64,000 nt of DNA from Agapetus fuscipes (GCA_951799405.1 OX637339.1:11532001-11596000), one strand, 5' to 3'; shown: positions 42,448 through 54,088, counted from the stretch's first letter. A program made the numbers and translations. Notes: generated from the letters alone by a model not told the origin.

Positions 42448-43330
42448 CTAGCCGCCAACATTACAGATCAACCGCTTTTTCTTTCTGTCCTTACATACTT
42501 CTTTCATTTCCTCCAGAGTCATAACCTTCTTCATACAAGCTCTTCTTTTATTATGACTCTGGATATTCCATTCATTCGCAATTTCGGATATTTGGTCCAT
42601 CCATACCTTTCTCGGTCTTCCTCTACCACGGCATCCATCTATTCTACCAACATATACTTTCTTCGTCAGTCTTTCCTCATTCATTCTCTCCATATGCCCA
42701 AACCATCTTAACAAACTTCTTTTAATCTTCACTTTCACACTTTCTCTTGCACCACATTCTTCTCTTACAAAATCATTCCTCACCATATACATATATAATC
42801 ATACTTCTTAGAAAGTCCATTTCAACAGTATGGCACACTTGTTTAGAAAGGCACACTTGTTTAGAAAGTCTTATCCATGATCGGAGAGGGCCCTTGAGGT
42901 GTGACACACACAAAAACGGCGCTCTCTTATCATGTGTAATTTAAAATAAATCAGCCTGTTATTATTATTATTATTATTATGGACCTTACTAATTTCACTT
43001 TCATTCACCGTCCAGGCTTCACTTCCATACATCAAGGTGGGTAAAAGTTTGCCGCTGTGTACCGCCAATCGAGCATTTTTAGATATGTTTTGATTTTTGG
43101 CGATACAAGCTGTGGCACCCACTACACACCTGCCCTTCATTATTCTTCTTTCAAGTTCGCCTGTCATTCTTCCATCTTTTTAAAACTTACATCCTAAGTA
43201 TACATACTCATTTACCATATCAACGTTCAATCCATTGATTCTAAATTCATAGTTCGTATTTTCTTCATTTCTTTCAAAAACCAAAACTTTCTTTTTCGGT
43301 TTAAAACGGTCATTAGTAAGAAAGAGAACA
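42448..43330 (-). pseudogene. RTE-type LINE 3' half, split by an insertion
   Basis: Minus strand, reading down: KKKVLVFERNEENTNYEFRI, VNEYVYLGCKF, then a stop, KDGRMTGELERRIMKGR, KLLPTLMYGSEAWTVNESEI (to about 42986). After about 190 bases of SINE-A tail and (ATT)n it resumes VRNDFVREECGARESVKVKI, LRWFGHMERMNEERL, GRGRPRKVWMDQISEIANEW (to 42448). The YLG and KVLVF blocks are the C-terminal edge of the reverse transcriptase. Inactive. Confidence 0.83.
42879..42962 (+). repeat. SINE-A 3' fragment inside the RTE remnant
   Basis: GAGAGGGCCCTTGAGGTGTG, AAAACGGCGCTCTCTTAT, followed by (ATT)n at 42958-42980. Confidence 0.65.
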
Positions 43331-43954
43331 AACAACTTCACAGTTGCATTTCCATGTGTACAAAAAAAACATGGGCGAATGTAAAAATGTTTCTAGAAAG
43401 GTGGCAGCATTGCCGCGTGCGTACTATGCCCGGAGCAGTCCGAACGTAGACGCATGCGGTATAAATCTTGTGATAGATAAAATTTACGAATTTCTTTTAA
43501 AAAAATGCATTATTTTAAGACATTATGGCATGTGTTGTAATTGGGAGTTAAAACACAAAATGGAGAAAGCAAGAAAACACAAAATTTGACACGTAAAAAC
43601 ATGTTTTATATGACTATACAACTGCAACGTTTGACAGGACTGAGACAAATGTGTTAGATAGTATGTATCAATGCAGTAAATTAGTTTCTGCTCTTCTTAT
43701 GTTATTACTAGGGACTGGAAAATTTCGCGATCGCGATAAAACGAATTAATTCGCGAATTTTGATGTTTTTACGCGAATAACGCGAAATTTGAGGTTTTAC
43801 GCAAATATCGCGAATTTTCGTACTTTTGGAAGAAATTTTGCGAAAAAGTTGTTATGTGTCGCTTCTGCAACGCAACTATTTTGTGGGAAAGAAAAGATTC
43901 CTGTGAAAACCCTTTGCAAGGTGCAAAGCACAGAAAAAATGGTCAGTGTTATAG

Positions 43955-44210
43955 CCGAGGGGGCCAAGTGGGCTGATCTTTCAACGTTGAAACACGCTAG
44001 AACGCTAGACGCGGGGTTCGATCCCCGCTTGTGTCATTTGACCCTGGTTCAACAAATGTAATAAGGTTATTATAAATTAATAATTAATTAAAATAATCAA
44101 TACTCGTAATGAATTTTTCATTAATGATATTAATACCTGTTTCTGGCCAGGCAGAGTAGGTTGGTGAATTGCATTCCTATTCACAAATCGATTTTTTTTT
44201 TTAAATAAAT
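43955..44210 (+). repeat. SINE-C copy inside the hAT element
   Basis: GCCGAGGGGGCCAAGTGGGC head, GGGGTTCGATCCCCGCTTGT box B, CTGTTTCTGGCCAGGCAGAG, T-rich end. Confidence 0.87.
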
Positions 44211-44554
44211 GATAAGCAGAACTGTCCTGGACATCCAAACACACTTGAATCGGGACATCAATGAAGGAAAATACATCAAGGAGTGAAGCTGCTGCTGGAT
44301 TAGCCAAGAGCACAACTTGAGGCTTTCATAAAAGCCAACATCCCTCGAAAAAATTAGATAACCCTCATCTAGAGACTAAATGCACAAAAATTAAATATTT
44401 TAAAAGGATATTGCAGGGTATTCGGAGTGTCATTCAAATATTAATACTTTTTTCAATCAATGTTTTTTGTAAGTTGTAACTCGTATTGATTCAGATGTTG
44501 TTTATTCATTGTTTTTGAAGGTACATATTGTTGTTTATATAATAAATTGTAAAT

Positions 44555-44866
44555 GTTTCAATTTATAATTTTTGGATGAAATTTTTCAAGCAAAACACTG
44601 TTTATTTTCACTATAGACTTTATTTAAAAGATTAAAATCTTTAAAACAAAATTACGAACGTTTTCGACCTAGAAGGTCATCATCAGGTATGATTTGATTA
44701 CAGAAATTCTGTAATTTCTGTAATCAAATCATACCTGATGATGACCTTCTAGGTCGAAAACGTTCGTAATTTTGTTTTAAAGATTTTAATCTTTTAAATA
44801 AAGTCTATAGTGAAAATAAACAGTGTTTTGCTTGAAAAATTTCATCCAAAAATTATAAATTGAAAC
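44555..44866. repeat. Perfect 312-bp palindrome
   Basis: Two 154-base arms, identical on reading each in full, around a CTGT centre (44709-44712). A 13-base direct repeat ATAAATTGTAAAT lies at 44542-44554 and 44909-44921. The arms contain GACCTAGAAGGTCATCATCA. Confidence 0.93.
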
Positions 44867-45247
44867 AAAATGAATTTTCACAGTGTTAATACACAAACAA
44901 TACAAAATATAAATTGTAAATATTAGTAATATCCATAGTTTTGCAATTACATAAACCTTTATTTCGATCAAATCAACCCTAAAAATGACACCGAATCACC
45001 CTGTTTAACATGAAAAATAACGCGAATTTCCCTATTTTTGATCAAAAATAACGCGAATTTCCCAAAAAAATAACGCGAATTTTGCAAAAAATAACACCAC
45101 TTTTTTCCAGTCCCTAGTTATTACTCAATGTTACTTCCACTAAAGCTCTAGACTCTCAACATTAATATTGTCTCAACTTATTTCTTATTTTTTTCATTCA
45201 ACTTATTGGTACCTACTGTTAGATCATGACTTCGCCCCCGAATGTAG

Positions 45248-45475
45248 TCTTGTCTTGTCTTGTATCCTGCCGCCTTTCCTCTAGGGGTGGCCAGTACCTC
45301 CACACAAGTGCCTCCACTTGACTCTGTCCTTGCATACTTCTTTCATCTCATCTAATTTCATCACTCTTTTCATGCATGCTCTTCTCTTGTTTCCACTCTG
45401 TAGATTCCATTCATTCCCAATCTCATTTATCTGATCAATCCATTGTTTCCTAGGTCTTCCCCTTCCACGCTAGTA
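45248..45475 (-). pseudogene. RTE LINE 3' fragment with (ACAAG)n tail
   Basis: Mirror of the end of 7489-8063: CTTGTCTTGTCTTGTATCC, CCTCTAGGGGTGGCCAGTAC, GTCCTTGCATACTTC, ending at CCTAGGTCTTCCCCTTCCAC. Very similar to the intron 1 copy. Confidence 0.83.
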
Positions 45476-45489
45476 ATTGAGTAAAATCT

Positions 45490-45720
45490 ACCTGAAACCC
45501 TCCAACAGGGTGGAACTGTCTATTAATCCATTGATGATATTATGAATGAGCACTATAAGGGTCCTGTTGTGCCTAGTTTTTAAGCTCCTGAAGCCAGTTT
45601 CCCGAAGCAGCTCCTCATGGTGCATGAACTGAAGGTAGTTTCCCTGTGTCCTCATGTGGAGGTACCTCAGGAACTTCTTCTAAAGCTGTTCTAACATATC
45701 ACTTTTACATAATGTATAGT
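45490..45720 (-). pseudogene. Jockey/CR1-like LINE remnant
   Basis: CCTCCAACAGGGTGGAACTG, CCCGAAGCAGCTCCTCATGG and TGAACTGAAGGTAGTTTCC align with 56270-56560. Confidence 0.6.
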
Positions 45721-46112
45721 TGACAGAGAAAGCTTCTGCTGACAGTGTTATGTAACGTGTAGCTTGTATGTCACTTACACACGTCTGTAGTTCCCCGCAC
45801 TTCTATATTTAACTCACTATCTGTGCGATGGAGCTCGCCTTGCTCCTGCTTATCAAACCAACAGTTTCATGTGAAAATAACACTTGACGTAACTGCTTCA
45901 TATTAATGTGCTGGAGTGTGGAGATGAAGATTAACTTGTTGACCAAATGTGGGCTCACTAAGATCCTACAACACATGCAGACTACGGTAACAAGCAGCCT
46001 GTAAGGTAGACACTCAGGGTGTAGCATTTCAACTGCATCTTACCAACTTTACACTAAATGCAAAGGTTAAACTTATCAGAATAGTGATGGTAGTTTTTCT
46101 GTTCAGTTTTAA

Positions 46113-46347
46113 GGGCCTGTTGCATCAAATTCCAATCAGACAAAAATAAAAATTAACTGTGATTTATCCCATCAAATAATTTTTTTAGTAGTAAGTACTT
46201 AAACCAGCTGATGTACATCATCTTTCCTATTCAAATTCCATCATATTATCACTTCCGAGAAATATTTAACCGAGGTCCTTACCAGAATTAAGCAATCAAA
46301 TTTGATGTGTTAATCAAATATTGATTGGAGGTTGGTGCAACAGGCTC
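46113..46347. mobile_element. PIF/Harbinger-type MITE, 235 bp
   Basis: Ends GGGCCTGTTGCATCAA and inverse TTGGTGCAACAGGCTC, flanked by TAA (46110-46112, 46348-46350). Confidence 0.85.
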
Positions 46348-46379
46348 TAAGTCTCACAAACTGATTTCCCAACAACACT

Positions 46380-46543
46380 GGTCTGTAGTCTAGTGTTTAA
46401 CGCTCAGGGTTTGAAACTGGAATATTGTGGGCTTGATTCCTGGCTGAGAACAAATTATCATTTAATTTTCAAAGTATGCAGAGGGCTCTTCAGGTGTGAT
46501 TCACACAAGAACAGCGCTCACCAAAAAAATCATCCTACATTAT
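46380..46543 (+). repeat. SINE-A copy with internal deletion
   Basis: GGTCTGTAGTCTAGTGTTTA, GGGCTTGATTCCTGGCTGAG, then jumps to GCAGAGGGCTCTTCAGGTGT. Confidence 0.78.
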
Positions 46544-46549
46544 CTCTAT

Positions 46550-47260
46550 AATCTATAATCTAAGGAGAAAAGATGAAATTGCTCGAAAGAACTAGAACAT
46601 GCAAAACTGAACCTTCTGGTATATTAATGCGTTTTGCATGACATGCCAAAGAGCAGATAAATCAGTGAACCAAACAATATAAATCAGTGTGTGCTAGTGG
46701 GTCCAAATAAGTCAGAGAGAATTAAATTCAAACTTATATTTTGGGTCTGCGTTTTAATACTTTTAATACTTACAATAAAACAGTAATTAATGACGTAGAA
46801 AGCTGGAGTTAGGTGTAATAATTGCCAAAACAACAATGACAGTTACACAAATGTGTGTAACACTGTGTGTGGGGGAGGATGTGAGGGAAGAGGGATGGGA
46901 CAGCTTCTCTGTATTAAATAACACAATAACAATTAACAAAACACCGGTAATCTCCCCAACACAATCATTATTATACAGCGAGCAGTGGAAAGTGTGCGGG
47001 TTACATAACAGTCAACAATACAAGATTACATACATACTTATTACTTAGTGGTACAGTTAGGGGAGATAGTGGCTCTGTTAGAGGGAGATAGCGGTGTTGC
47101 CAAGCAACCTCCTGACCTGTGACGTCAACAACACTTCCTCACCAACAATAACAATAGTACTGTTATAATAATTACGCAGATATTTTGCAAATCATGTTGA
47201 TTGGACAGATTCCTGTACTTTAGAAATTGGATTGACAAAACACAGTTTTTAATCACTTTA
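46550..47260. other. No feature recognised
   Basis: AT-rich, no matched repeat. Confidence 0.3.
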
Positions 47261-47273
47261 TTTGTTTAGTCGC

Positions 47274-47560
47274 TCAAACGTTCTTGACTAATAAGGCATC
47301 TTCAGGAACCTTCTCCATCTCCAGATTCCTGTACGTTGGGTTACCGTTCAGCATGATGATGATTTCAATCCCTTCCTTGGCGTGCACTTCTGGGAGCAGC
47401 TGATTCCAAGTGGACGGTCCTACAATGGCAAAAGAGCGGTCTCCGAACATTGTGCTTCTTTTTATTTTCCTGCATGGTGCACTGACAGAGATTAGTGTAC
47501 TGTCAACAGATCGCAGAGTGAGCTCCCTCTCACTCAGAGTCATAAGTTAACATGTTCAGT
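47274..47560 (-). pseudogene. Non-LTR retroelement C-terminal fragment
   Basis: The minus frame SVDSTLISVSAPCRKIKRST, MFGDRSFAIVGPSTWNQLLP matches the (F)GDRSF...P..WN.LP end motif of CR1/jockey-type reverse transcriptase polyproteins. Catalytic part absent. Confidence 0.7.
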
Positions 47561-47689
47561 GGCATGAGAAAGCATTGTAGGAGTTTATACATTGGCGGAT
47601 AATATCAACATTCTTTTTCAATGGTGCTACAGCCCAATGTGAGCTTTACATACAATATAAGGTATATACAAGGATAATTTATTTAGAAG

Positions 47690-47745
47690 GTACGCATACT
47701 TAATTAGAGAGCGCCGTTTTTGTGTGTGTTACACCTCAAGGAATA
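47690..47745 (-). repeat. SINE-A 3' fragment
   Basis: AGAGAGCGCCGTTTTTGTGT and GTTACACCTCAAGGAA. Confidence 0.5.
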
Positions 47746-47759
47746 ATATTTTTTTGTTA

Positions 47760-48990
47760 CAATCCTCCTTTAAAAACACCACAGTTTTTGCCTTCCTCTC
47801 AAAAGTTGGTAGCCTGTTCTACTCCATTGTTCCACTAACCGGAAAGCACAATCCCGAAAATTAGTTCATATCTGATGGTGCGGACGGACCAAGTTTGGCA
47901 TTCTTCAACTTCTGCCTCCAAATGCAATTTTGTAAAATCTAAATAAAATTGTGTACAAAATTATTGAACCAGGTTGCTTCATTCAAATGGGGATTCCAAC
48001 CAACGAGTTGGAATTTTAGATGATTTGTAGAAAACTGGATGTAATATTGGATATCGGTCAAAGAAGTCTTTTTTATTTTCAAAATAATGTAGGAGGGTAC
48101 CTACTTAAAATGTTTATATAGCATCCATCGATCTAAATAATTTATATCGATGATGGTATCTGAATATCAACTGGTTCCAACTTTTGTAGGTACAATCAAG
48201 TTCACAAAAGGCCCTTGGAGGACGATTCATAGAATAATAATCTCAATCAACTCAGCTTATGCCAATAATTACTCATATACTTAGGTGGCAGTCAATGTTT
48301 ATAGGTTATGTTGATGTTTGTTGATTTGTGTTGTTGGTTCTTGGGGGTCTTCCTTTTCTGGGAACAACCGAGTTCACAACATACCCTTGGAAAGTGATTC
48401 ATCAAATAACAGTCCCCAATTATTTTAGCTTATGCCTTTATATTATGATGTTCAGGCATTGAGGCATATGTGTTTAGGTGACAGTCACAGTTTATAGGTT
48501 ATGCTTCTGTTTGTTGATTGGTGTATGATTAGTGTTGTTGATTGTTTGCATGAGTGATGACATTAGCTTACTTGTCTATTATTAAACATCCAGGGTGAGT
48601 GCGCTCTGCTTACTTCTGCTCTACTCCAGTTACACACATACACACACACTACTGATACTTGTGACAGATCTCATTGTGAGATTATTGATTATCGGCTACT
48701 CAAGGGAGCTGCATGACATGGTGACAGTATTGCAAACATTTCTTAAAATGATTGCAGCAACTTTCAACTACTAAATGCTGTGGATCTCATGGCACGGCCA
48801 GATCACCAACAAAGAAGTACTCCAAGGCGCTAACACCAGTGCAATACCCGGAGTATACAACATTTAAGTACATAAACTCTATCGCGTAAATAGAAAAAGA
48901 AAGTATTAAAACTAATTCACTCATTAGGAGTGCCGGCTTACATTGCATACATTTTTTATTTAAGCAATCAAGGAGTCAATGTAAATTGCT
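47760..48990. other. No gene recognised; internal duplication at 48200-48550
   Basis: TTATAGGTTATG..TGTTTGTTGATT.GTGT and GGTGGCAGTCA/GGTGACAGTCAC recur about 190 bases apart, an old tandem duplication (about 48190-48355 and 48375-48545). Confidence 0.5.
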
Positions 48991-49004
48991 GTATACTCAG
49001 GGTA

Positions 49005-49065
49005 CAGTTGATGTTGATGATGAGTTGATGAATTCTTTATAGCGCCGTTTCGTGATGTAGCTACT
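49005..49065 (-). repeat. Inverted fragment of the solo LTR sequence
   Basis: The inverse of TACATCACGAAACGGCGCTA and TAAAGAATTCATCAACTC matches 19951-20010. Confidence 0.6.
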
Positions 49066-49159
49066 CCAAGAACGCTGCGGAGAATGAACTTGAGCCTTCT
49101 GGCTTTAGTAACACAAGCCCTACCAATCTATTGACCAGATCATGTGAATATAAGAAGAT

Positions 49160-49405
49160 CACAATATTTATAGGAGCTTTAGACTTACACCGTCGGCTGT
49201 CGATACTAGCGGGTTGCTTTCCGGGATATGTTGTCTATCGGAGCTGGAGCTTCCGGATGTTTCGCCATGTGCACGATAGGATTCTTAATGGCTTCATCTT
49301 GTTAAATGAAGAGACCCGTCGCAGACATGGCTAAAACGCTAGAAAGCTCCAGATCCAATAGACCACGGCAACAGATCCCTGAAAAAATCTTTCCAGTGTA
49401 GACAT
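49160..49405. mobile_element. Family H fold-back MITE copy 3
   Basis: GGGTTGCTTTCCGGGATATG, CTATCGGAGCTGGAGCTTCC, inverted GAAAGCTCCAGATCCAATAG and CAACAGATCCCTGAAAA. Confidence 0.72.
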
Positions 49406-49409
49406 ATTT

Positions 49410-49790
49410 ATGAAATCAAATATTTTTTTATTGTGTTTTACCAAGAATAAAATTGAGTATTTATATAAATAGTAGTATTTCCCACATGAGTACAGATTAT
49501 GCTATTATTATTATTTTGTTATTATTATTGATTAAGATGTTCTACTATCAAGGTCCTGCTGCCACACACACATGCACACACACATACTTATAATATATGT
49601 GTTCACATTATTTTATTTTTGAAGTTTAATTTATTTCATTTTAATCATTAGACATTGGACTCTCGTGCCTCTTAAATAATAAACACTTCATTAATCTGTA
49701 ACATTCATTATTTCAAAACAAATTTCAAACTTTCACAAAAAGATATTTTCCATTGAAGCACTTTCAACTGAATGAACCTAGCAATAAAAT
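49410..49790. other. No feature recognised
   Basis: AT-rich, short CA run at 49565-49586. Confidence 0.3.
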
Positions 49791-49792
49791 GC

Positions 49793-50005
49793 AAGTTGCA
49801 AAGATATATTACCATTGACGATTCTGTTAAATGTATGCCCCCAAACAGACACGTGTAAATTCATCCTTACATACATTACAACATAACAACCCAAATCTCA
49901 ATTGAACATAGGCCCTGCATCTCTTGCTGACTGTTCCTGAAACAGGGGTGACATTGGCAAAGTGAACCATTTCTTACAGTATGGAGGTATAAGTCAAGGA
50001 ACCAA
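49793..50005 (-). repeat. Family D copy 19
   Basis: GCAAGTTGCAAAGATATATT, CAAATCTCAATTGAACATAG, ACAGTATGGAGGTATAAGTC. Confidence 0.78.
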
Positions 50006-50412
50006 AAAAATATGATTTGAGGATTTGTAAGGAATGGAAGGAAGTAAAGGATTTTTACAGCAAATTCAAATGTACATATTTAATGCCAGCGGTTGGAAAA
50101 AAGTGGATTTCATGTGGAATTAATCAGCCTTGGAAGAAAATGTGACGCTACTCTACAGTAGGTTACCAAGTAGTGTTTGTTTGCTAAATAAGGACATCAC
50201 CCCGCTGAGAAAAATTCACACAGCAGTTAGGTTTACAGTTACGTAACATACTGCTTAGGTGTTGCCATCTCACTTATCAGCATTTGAGATTACTGTAGGT
50301 GTCGCATATGTTTGAGAGTACTTTTTTTTTTTTTTTTTAAGAAATCCTGTGCGGGAGACTCCCTAGATTCTAAAGACTCTAGGGGTCTATGACACTTATT
50401 GTAGTGCCGCAG

Positions 50413-50647
50413 AGGTGTACGAGCTTGGTCGTCGCTACAAAGCGCCAATACTCAAGCAAGACCCAGTTGCTGTAAGGCTGGATGGACCTTTGGTGACCGG
50501 TCATTGGTAAAGGTTTATGAATTTTTCAACCCAGCGAAGAGCACATTTGAAATATAAATGGTATATTTTTGTGCTCCGCCGGGATCCGAATCCACAACCT
50601 TCCATTTACGAGTCCGAAGTGTTGCCACTACGGACTACGGACCGTTC
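50413..50647 (-). repeat. SINE-A copy
   Basis: ACGAGCTTGGTCGTCGCTAC, AAGGCTGGATGGACCTTTGG, GTGCTCCGCCGGGATCCGAA, ACTACGGACCG. Confidence 0.9.
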
Positions 50648-50721
50648 CAAGACTGTACAGTAGGTGTCGCCACATGTTTGATAGTACTGTAAGTGCTGAC
50701 ATATGTTTGATAGTATTGTAA

Positions 50722-52097
50722 TGCCCGCTTTCCACTGCGAGCGGAGCGGACTCCGTCTCCGTACGGACTCCGCTCGACTAGCAACAGTAAATTTCATAGA
50801 ATGCTTCCACCGACAGCGAGTGAGCGGAGCGGACTGAGCGAGTACAAAGAGTTACAAAAGTGGTTGCAGAGTTGAGCGAGTTTCCAGCGGACTCCGTACG
50901 GACTCCGCTCGACTAGCAACAGTAAATTTCATAGAAGTGCTTCCACCGACAGCGGAGTGAGCGAGTAAAAATGAGTCCGCTGTGTCATGGTCTCGGCCGC
51001 TAGTTTTCAACTGACTCCGCTCCCCCGTGCCCCCCGCGCCAACCCGCGCAGTTGCGTGACAGCGATAAAACACATCATACATGATTTACAAAAACACATC
51101 ATACATTATTTTATAAATTTGAAAATATTAAAATGTATGTTTTATTTCAAACATCTACTTTTTATGTATTAAAGCAAAATAATACATTACTTTTTATTTT
51201 TCGAAACAAAAAAAAACTTTTTTATTAATAATTAAAACGTTTGATCTGGGCGTAGGCTGCAACGAGCTGTCACACACTGTCATGTCGCCTAGTTGGCTAC
51301 TCTGTGGGCTCCGCTAAGCCCGCTGTAGATGGAAGGCAAACAACTCTTTCATCTGACTCATCTCATTTCCCGCCTAGCTCACTCCGTCGAGCTCGTTGGC
51401 TGTGGAAGGCAAATACCATTATTTTTATCCCGCTCGCAGTGGAAAGCGGGCATTACTGTTGCTAGTTGAGCGAAGTCCGTACGGAGTCCGCGTACGGAAA
51501 TAGCTGAGCGGGAGCGGGAAATAGCTGAGCGGAGCGTAGTGAAATAGTTTTGGCCTTCCATTGCGAAAGAGTTTTAAAAAATAATGGTATTTGCATACAG
51601 CCAACGAGCTCGACGGAGTGAGCTAGGCGGGAAATGAGATGAGTCAGATGAAAGAGTTGTTTGCCTTCCATCTACAGCGGACTTAGCGGAGCCAACTAGT
51701 GTGTGACAGCTCGTTGCAGCCTACGCCCAGATCAAACGTTTTAATTATTAATAAAAAGTTTTTTTTTGTTTCGAAAAATACACGGGGGAGCGGAGTCCGT
51801 TGAAAACTAGCGGCCGAGACCATGACACAGCGGACTCATTTTTACTCGCTCAGTCCGCTCCGCTCACTCCGCTGTCGGTGGAAGCACTTCTATGAAATTT
51901 ACTGTTGCTATTCGAGCGGAGTCCGTACGGAGTCCGCTGGAAACTCGCTCAACTCTGCGACCACTTTTGTAACTCTTTGTACTCGCTCAGTCCGCTCCGC
52001 TGACTCGCTGTCGGTGGAAGCACTTCTATGAAATTTACTGTTGCTAGTCGAGCGGAGTCCGTACGGAGTCCGCTCCGCTCGCAGTGGAAAGCGGGCA
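50722..52097. mobile_element. 1.38-kb long fold-back element, PIF/Harbinger-like
   Basis: Ends TGCCCGCTTTCCACTGCGAG and inverse, flanked by TAA (50719-50721, 52098-52100). Both halves are inverted copies of each other over most of their length, with subterminal arrays of GAGCGGAGCGGACTCCG, GTACGGACTCCGCTCGACTA and CAGTAAATTTCATAGAAGTG. An extra copy of the terminus lies inside at about 51430-51452, so the element has been rearranged. No transposase. Confidence 0.83.
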
Positions 52098-52594
52098 TAA
52101 GTGTACCATATGTTTAACATTACTGTAGGTGTTGCCATACGCTTGAGAGTAGGTACTGTAGGTGTTGCCATCTCATCATCAGCGCTTGAGAGTACTGTAA
52201 GCGTGCCATTTGTTTTAGAGTACTGTAGGTGTTACCATCTCATCATCAGTGCTCAACCACACTTACAGTATTCTCAAGAGTACTGTTAGTTTGCCATATG
52301 TTTGAGAGTACTGTGAGTGTTGCCATCTCATCATCAGCGCTTGAGAGTACTGTAAGTGTGGCATGTCTGTCCCGTGTCTAGTTGTGTTGAGTTATCTCTC
52401 TGTGAGCGCTGACTTGTTGACACTTGGGAGCGCTTACTTACTACACTGCTAGTAGGTGTGTGTATGTGTGTGTGCTTACTGCTCTAAAAGCAGCAAAATG
52501 ATGAAAAAAATACATGTTTTAAATGTGGTGCTGGAAGCACATGCTCCGAGTCCCCTGGTTAACTAAACACACCAATGAATCTATTCATTGGAAG

Positions 52595-52885
52595 CTGCAC
52601 TTGGATGTCTTGACTCTAACGAGTATTTGTACAAACGGACTCTACAGTTCTTTGCTAGCCTGGAACGACTGGTTGTAATCGATCGATTTGAGGGAAAGAG
52701 AGGGAGACGAAGATCCCCTACCTACATGATTTACCGATCAGGTAAAAACAGCAACAGGCACTTTGGGGGCTGGAGCACTGCAAGCAGCAGTCAAAATAAA
52801 ACTGGAGAAGTATGATTGCTTGTACAAGGAGCACAACCCTCAGCGATGAGGAATATGATGAAGAAGAAGGGATTTTGTATAGCAG
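52595..52885 (+). pseudogene. LINE C-terminal remnant (second LINE family)
   Basis: FFASLERLVVIDRFEGKRGR, RSPTYMIYRSGK, NRHFGGWSTASSSQNKTGEV, then QPSAMRNMMKKKG in another frame; colinear with 28890-29180. Confidence 0.7.
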
Positions 52886-52899
52886 TGTGTGTGTCTGCT

Positions 52900-53830
52900 A
52901 TCCCAGAGTCTGCCAGTGAGCTGTCAACACAACAATTAACACACTTAATCTCACGTGCTATCAGTTACTGGGCGCGGGCCGACATCATGTGTGCCTCAGT
53001 ACAGATACATGGAGACATCTGCTAGTGCTGCCACCTACAGAAGACAGCTGCCAATAAAGCAACTCAGACACACAAGAAGCTAGCGCGAGGTTCTACCACT
53101 ACTCCGTCTAACAGGGAGAGCAGATAACGAGGAGATTAAAAAAAGCCCACTGTGGTCTTAGACTTCATACGTTGTATAGCTAGCCTGAAGGCATGTTTAG
53201 AGTTTACATATGTCCTACCTTGACACATCATTGACACACAACACACATACTAGTACACTCAGTTCACACACACTTAAAACTGTTAATCTGTTTTCATCGC
53301 TAACTCAGAACTTATATATCTACTGATCATAATATACATAGGTAGAAAGTGACAAAATATGGAATGCGAGTGAACAGCTGATCTCATGGTCATATATTTT
53401 CCATACAATTAGTATGGAGAACGTTTGACAGCTAGATCAGCTTTTCCCCACGCTTACTGCTTTCTATCTACATAGGTAGGTATATGATTGGTAGATGTAT
53501 CAAAATATCTGCCCAGCTTTTGAAAAGTACCCCGAGCTTGCATACATACCATTGCATATATTATATGCCCTCATCCATTGAGTTAATACAAAAAAATGTC
53601 TAGAAAATGCAACTGCGTCTCTTATACTGAGTGTTGGAGTTTTTATACTTGTTATTTATCTACAGAATGTTGAATACTCAGGGCACAGATATCTGTCTTG
53701 AAAGCTACGTGCTCCCAGTCGGCAGTCACTGTTTGCTGTATAACCACTTATACAATATAGCTCAGTATCCCGAGTATAAAACATTGCGCAAACTCCTTTC
53801 GATTGAGCAAATCGAGAAACACTAAATCAA
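52900..53830. other. No gene recognised
   Basis: No repeat match; includes a short inverted pair GTGAACAGCTGATC/GCTAGATCAGCTTTTCCC near 53370-53450. Confidence 0.3.
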
Positions 53831-53834
53831 TCAT

Positions 53835-54088
53835 GGTCCTTGACTTATAGGTTGGTATGCGGCTGACCACCCATGCTGTAAAAATGGTTCGCTTTGCCAA
53901 TGTCACCCGTTTCAGGGAAGGACGGCAAGAGTTGCAGGGTGTATGTCCATTTGAGATTTGGTTTTTATGTTGTAGGTTCACATGAGGCATGTGCAAGTGC
54001 AAACTTGTACGTGTCTGGTTGTGGGAATGCATGTAATGTGAATCTCCAATGTTACATATCTTTGCAACTTAGATAAGATTAGATTAGA
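53835..54088 (+). repeat. Family D copy 20 with (AGATT)n tail
   Basis: TTGACTTATAGGTTGGTATG through CTTTGCAACTTAGATAAGAT and ATTAGATTAGATT. Confidence 0.88.

Larger units (their letters stand above)
43709..45116. mobile_element. 1.41-kb hAT element with nested SINE-C and palindrome
   Basis: Ends TAGGGACTGGAAAATTTCGC and inverse TTTTTTCCAGTCCCTA, bounded by the perfect 8-bp duplication GTTATTAC (43701-43708, 45117-45124). Subterminal words AATAACGCGAATTT recur several times at both ends and are likely transposase-binding repeats. No transposase frame. Nested: SINE-C at 43955-44210 and the palindrome at 44555-44866. Confidence 0.9.
50262..52372 (+). repeat. Minisatellite of about 67-bp units, split by a SINE and a fold-back element
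   Basis: Units with GTGTTGCCATCTCATCATCA, GCGCTTGAGAGTACTGTA and GTGCCATATGTTTGAGAGTA occur at 50262-50330, 50655-50721 and 52098-52372. The interruptions are SINE-A (50413-50647) and the element at 50722-52097. Confidence 0.82.
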
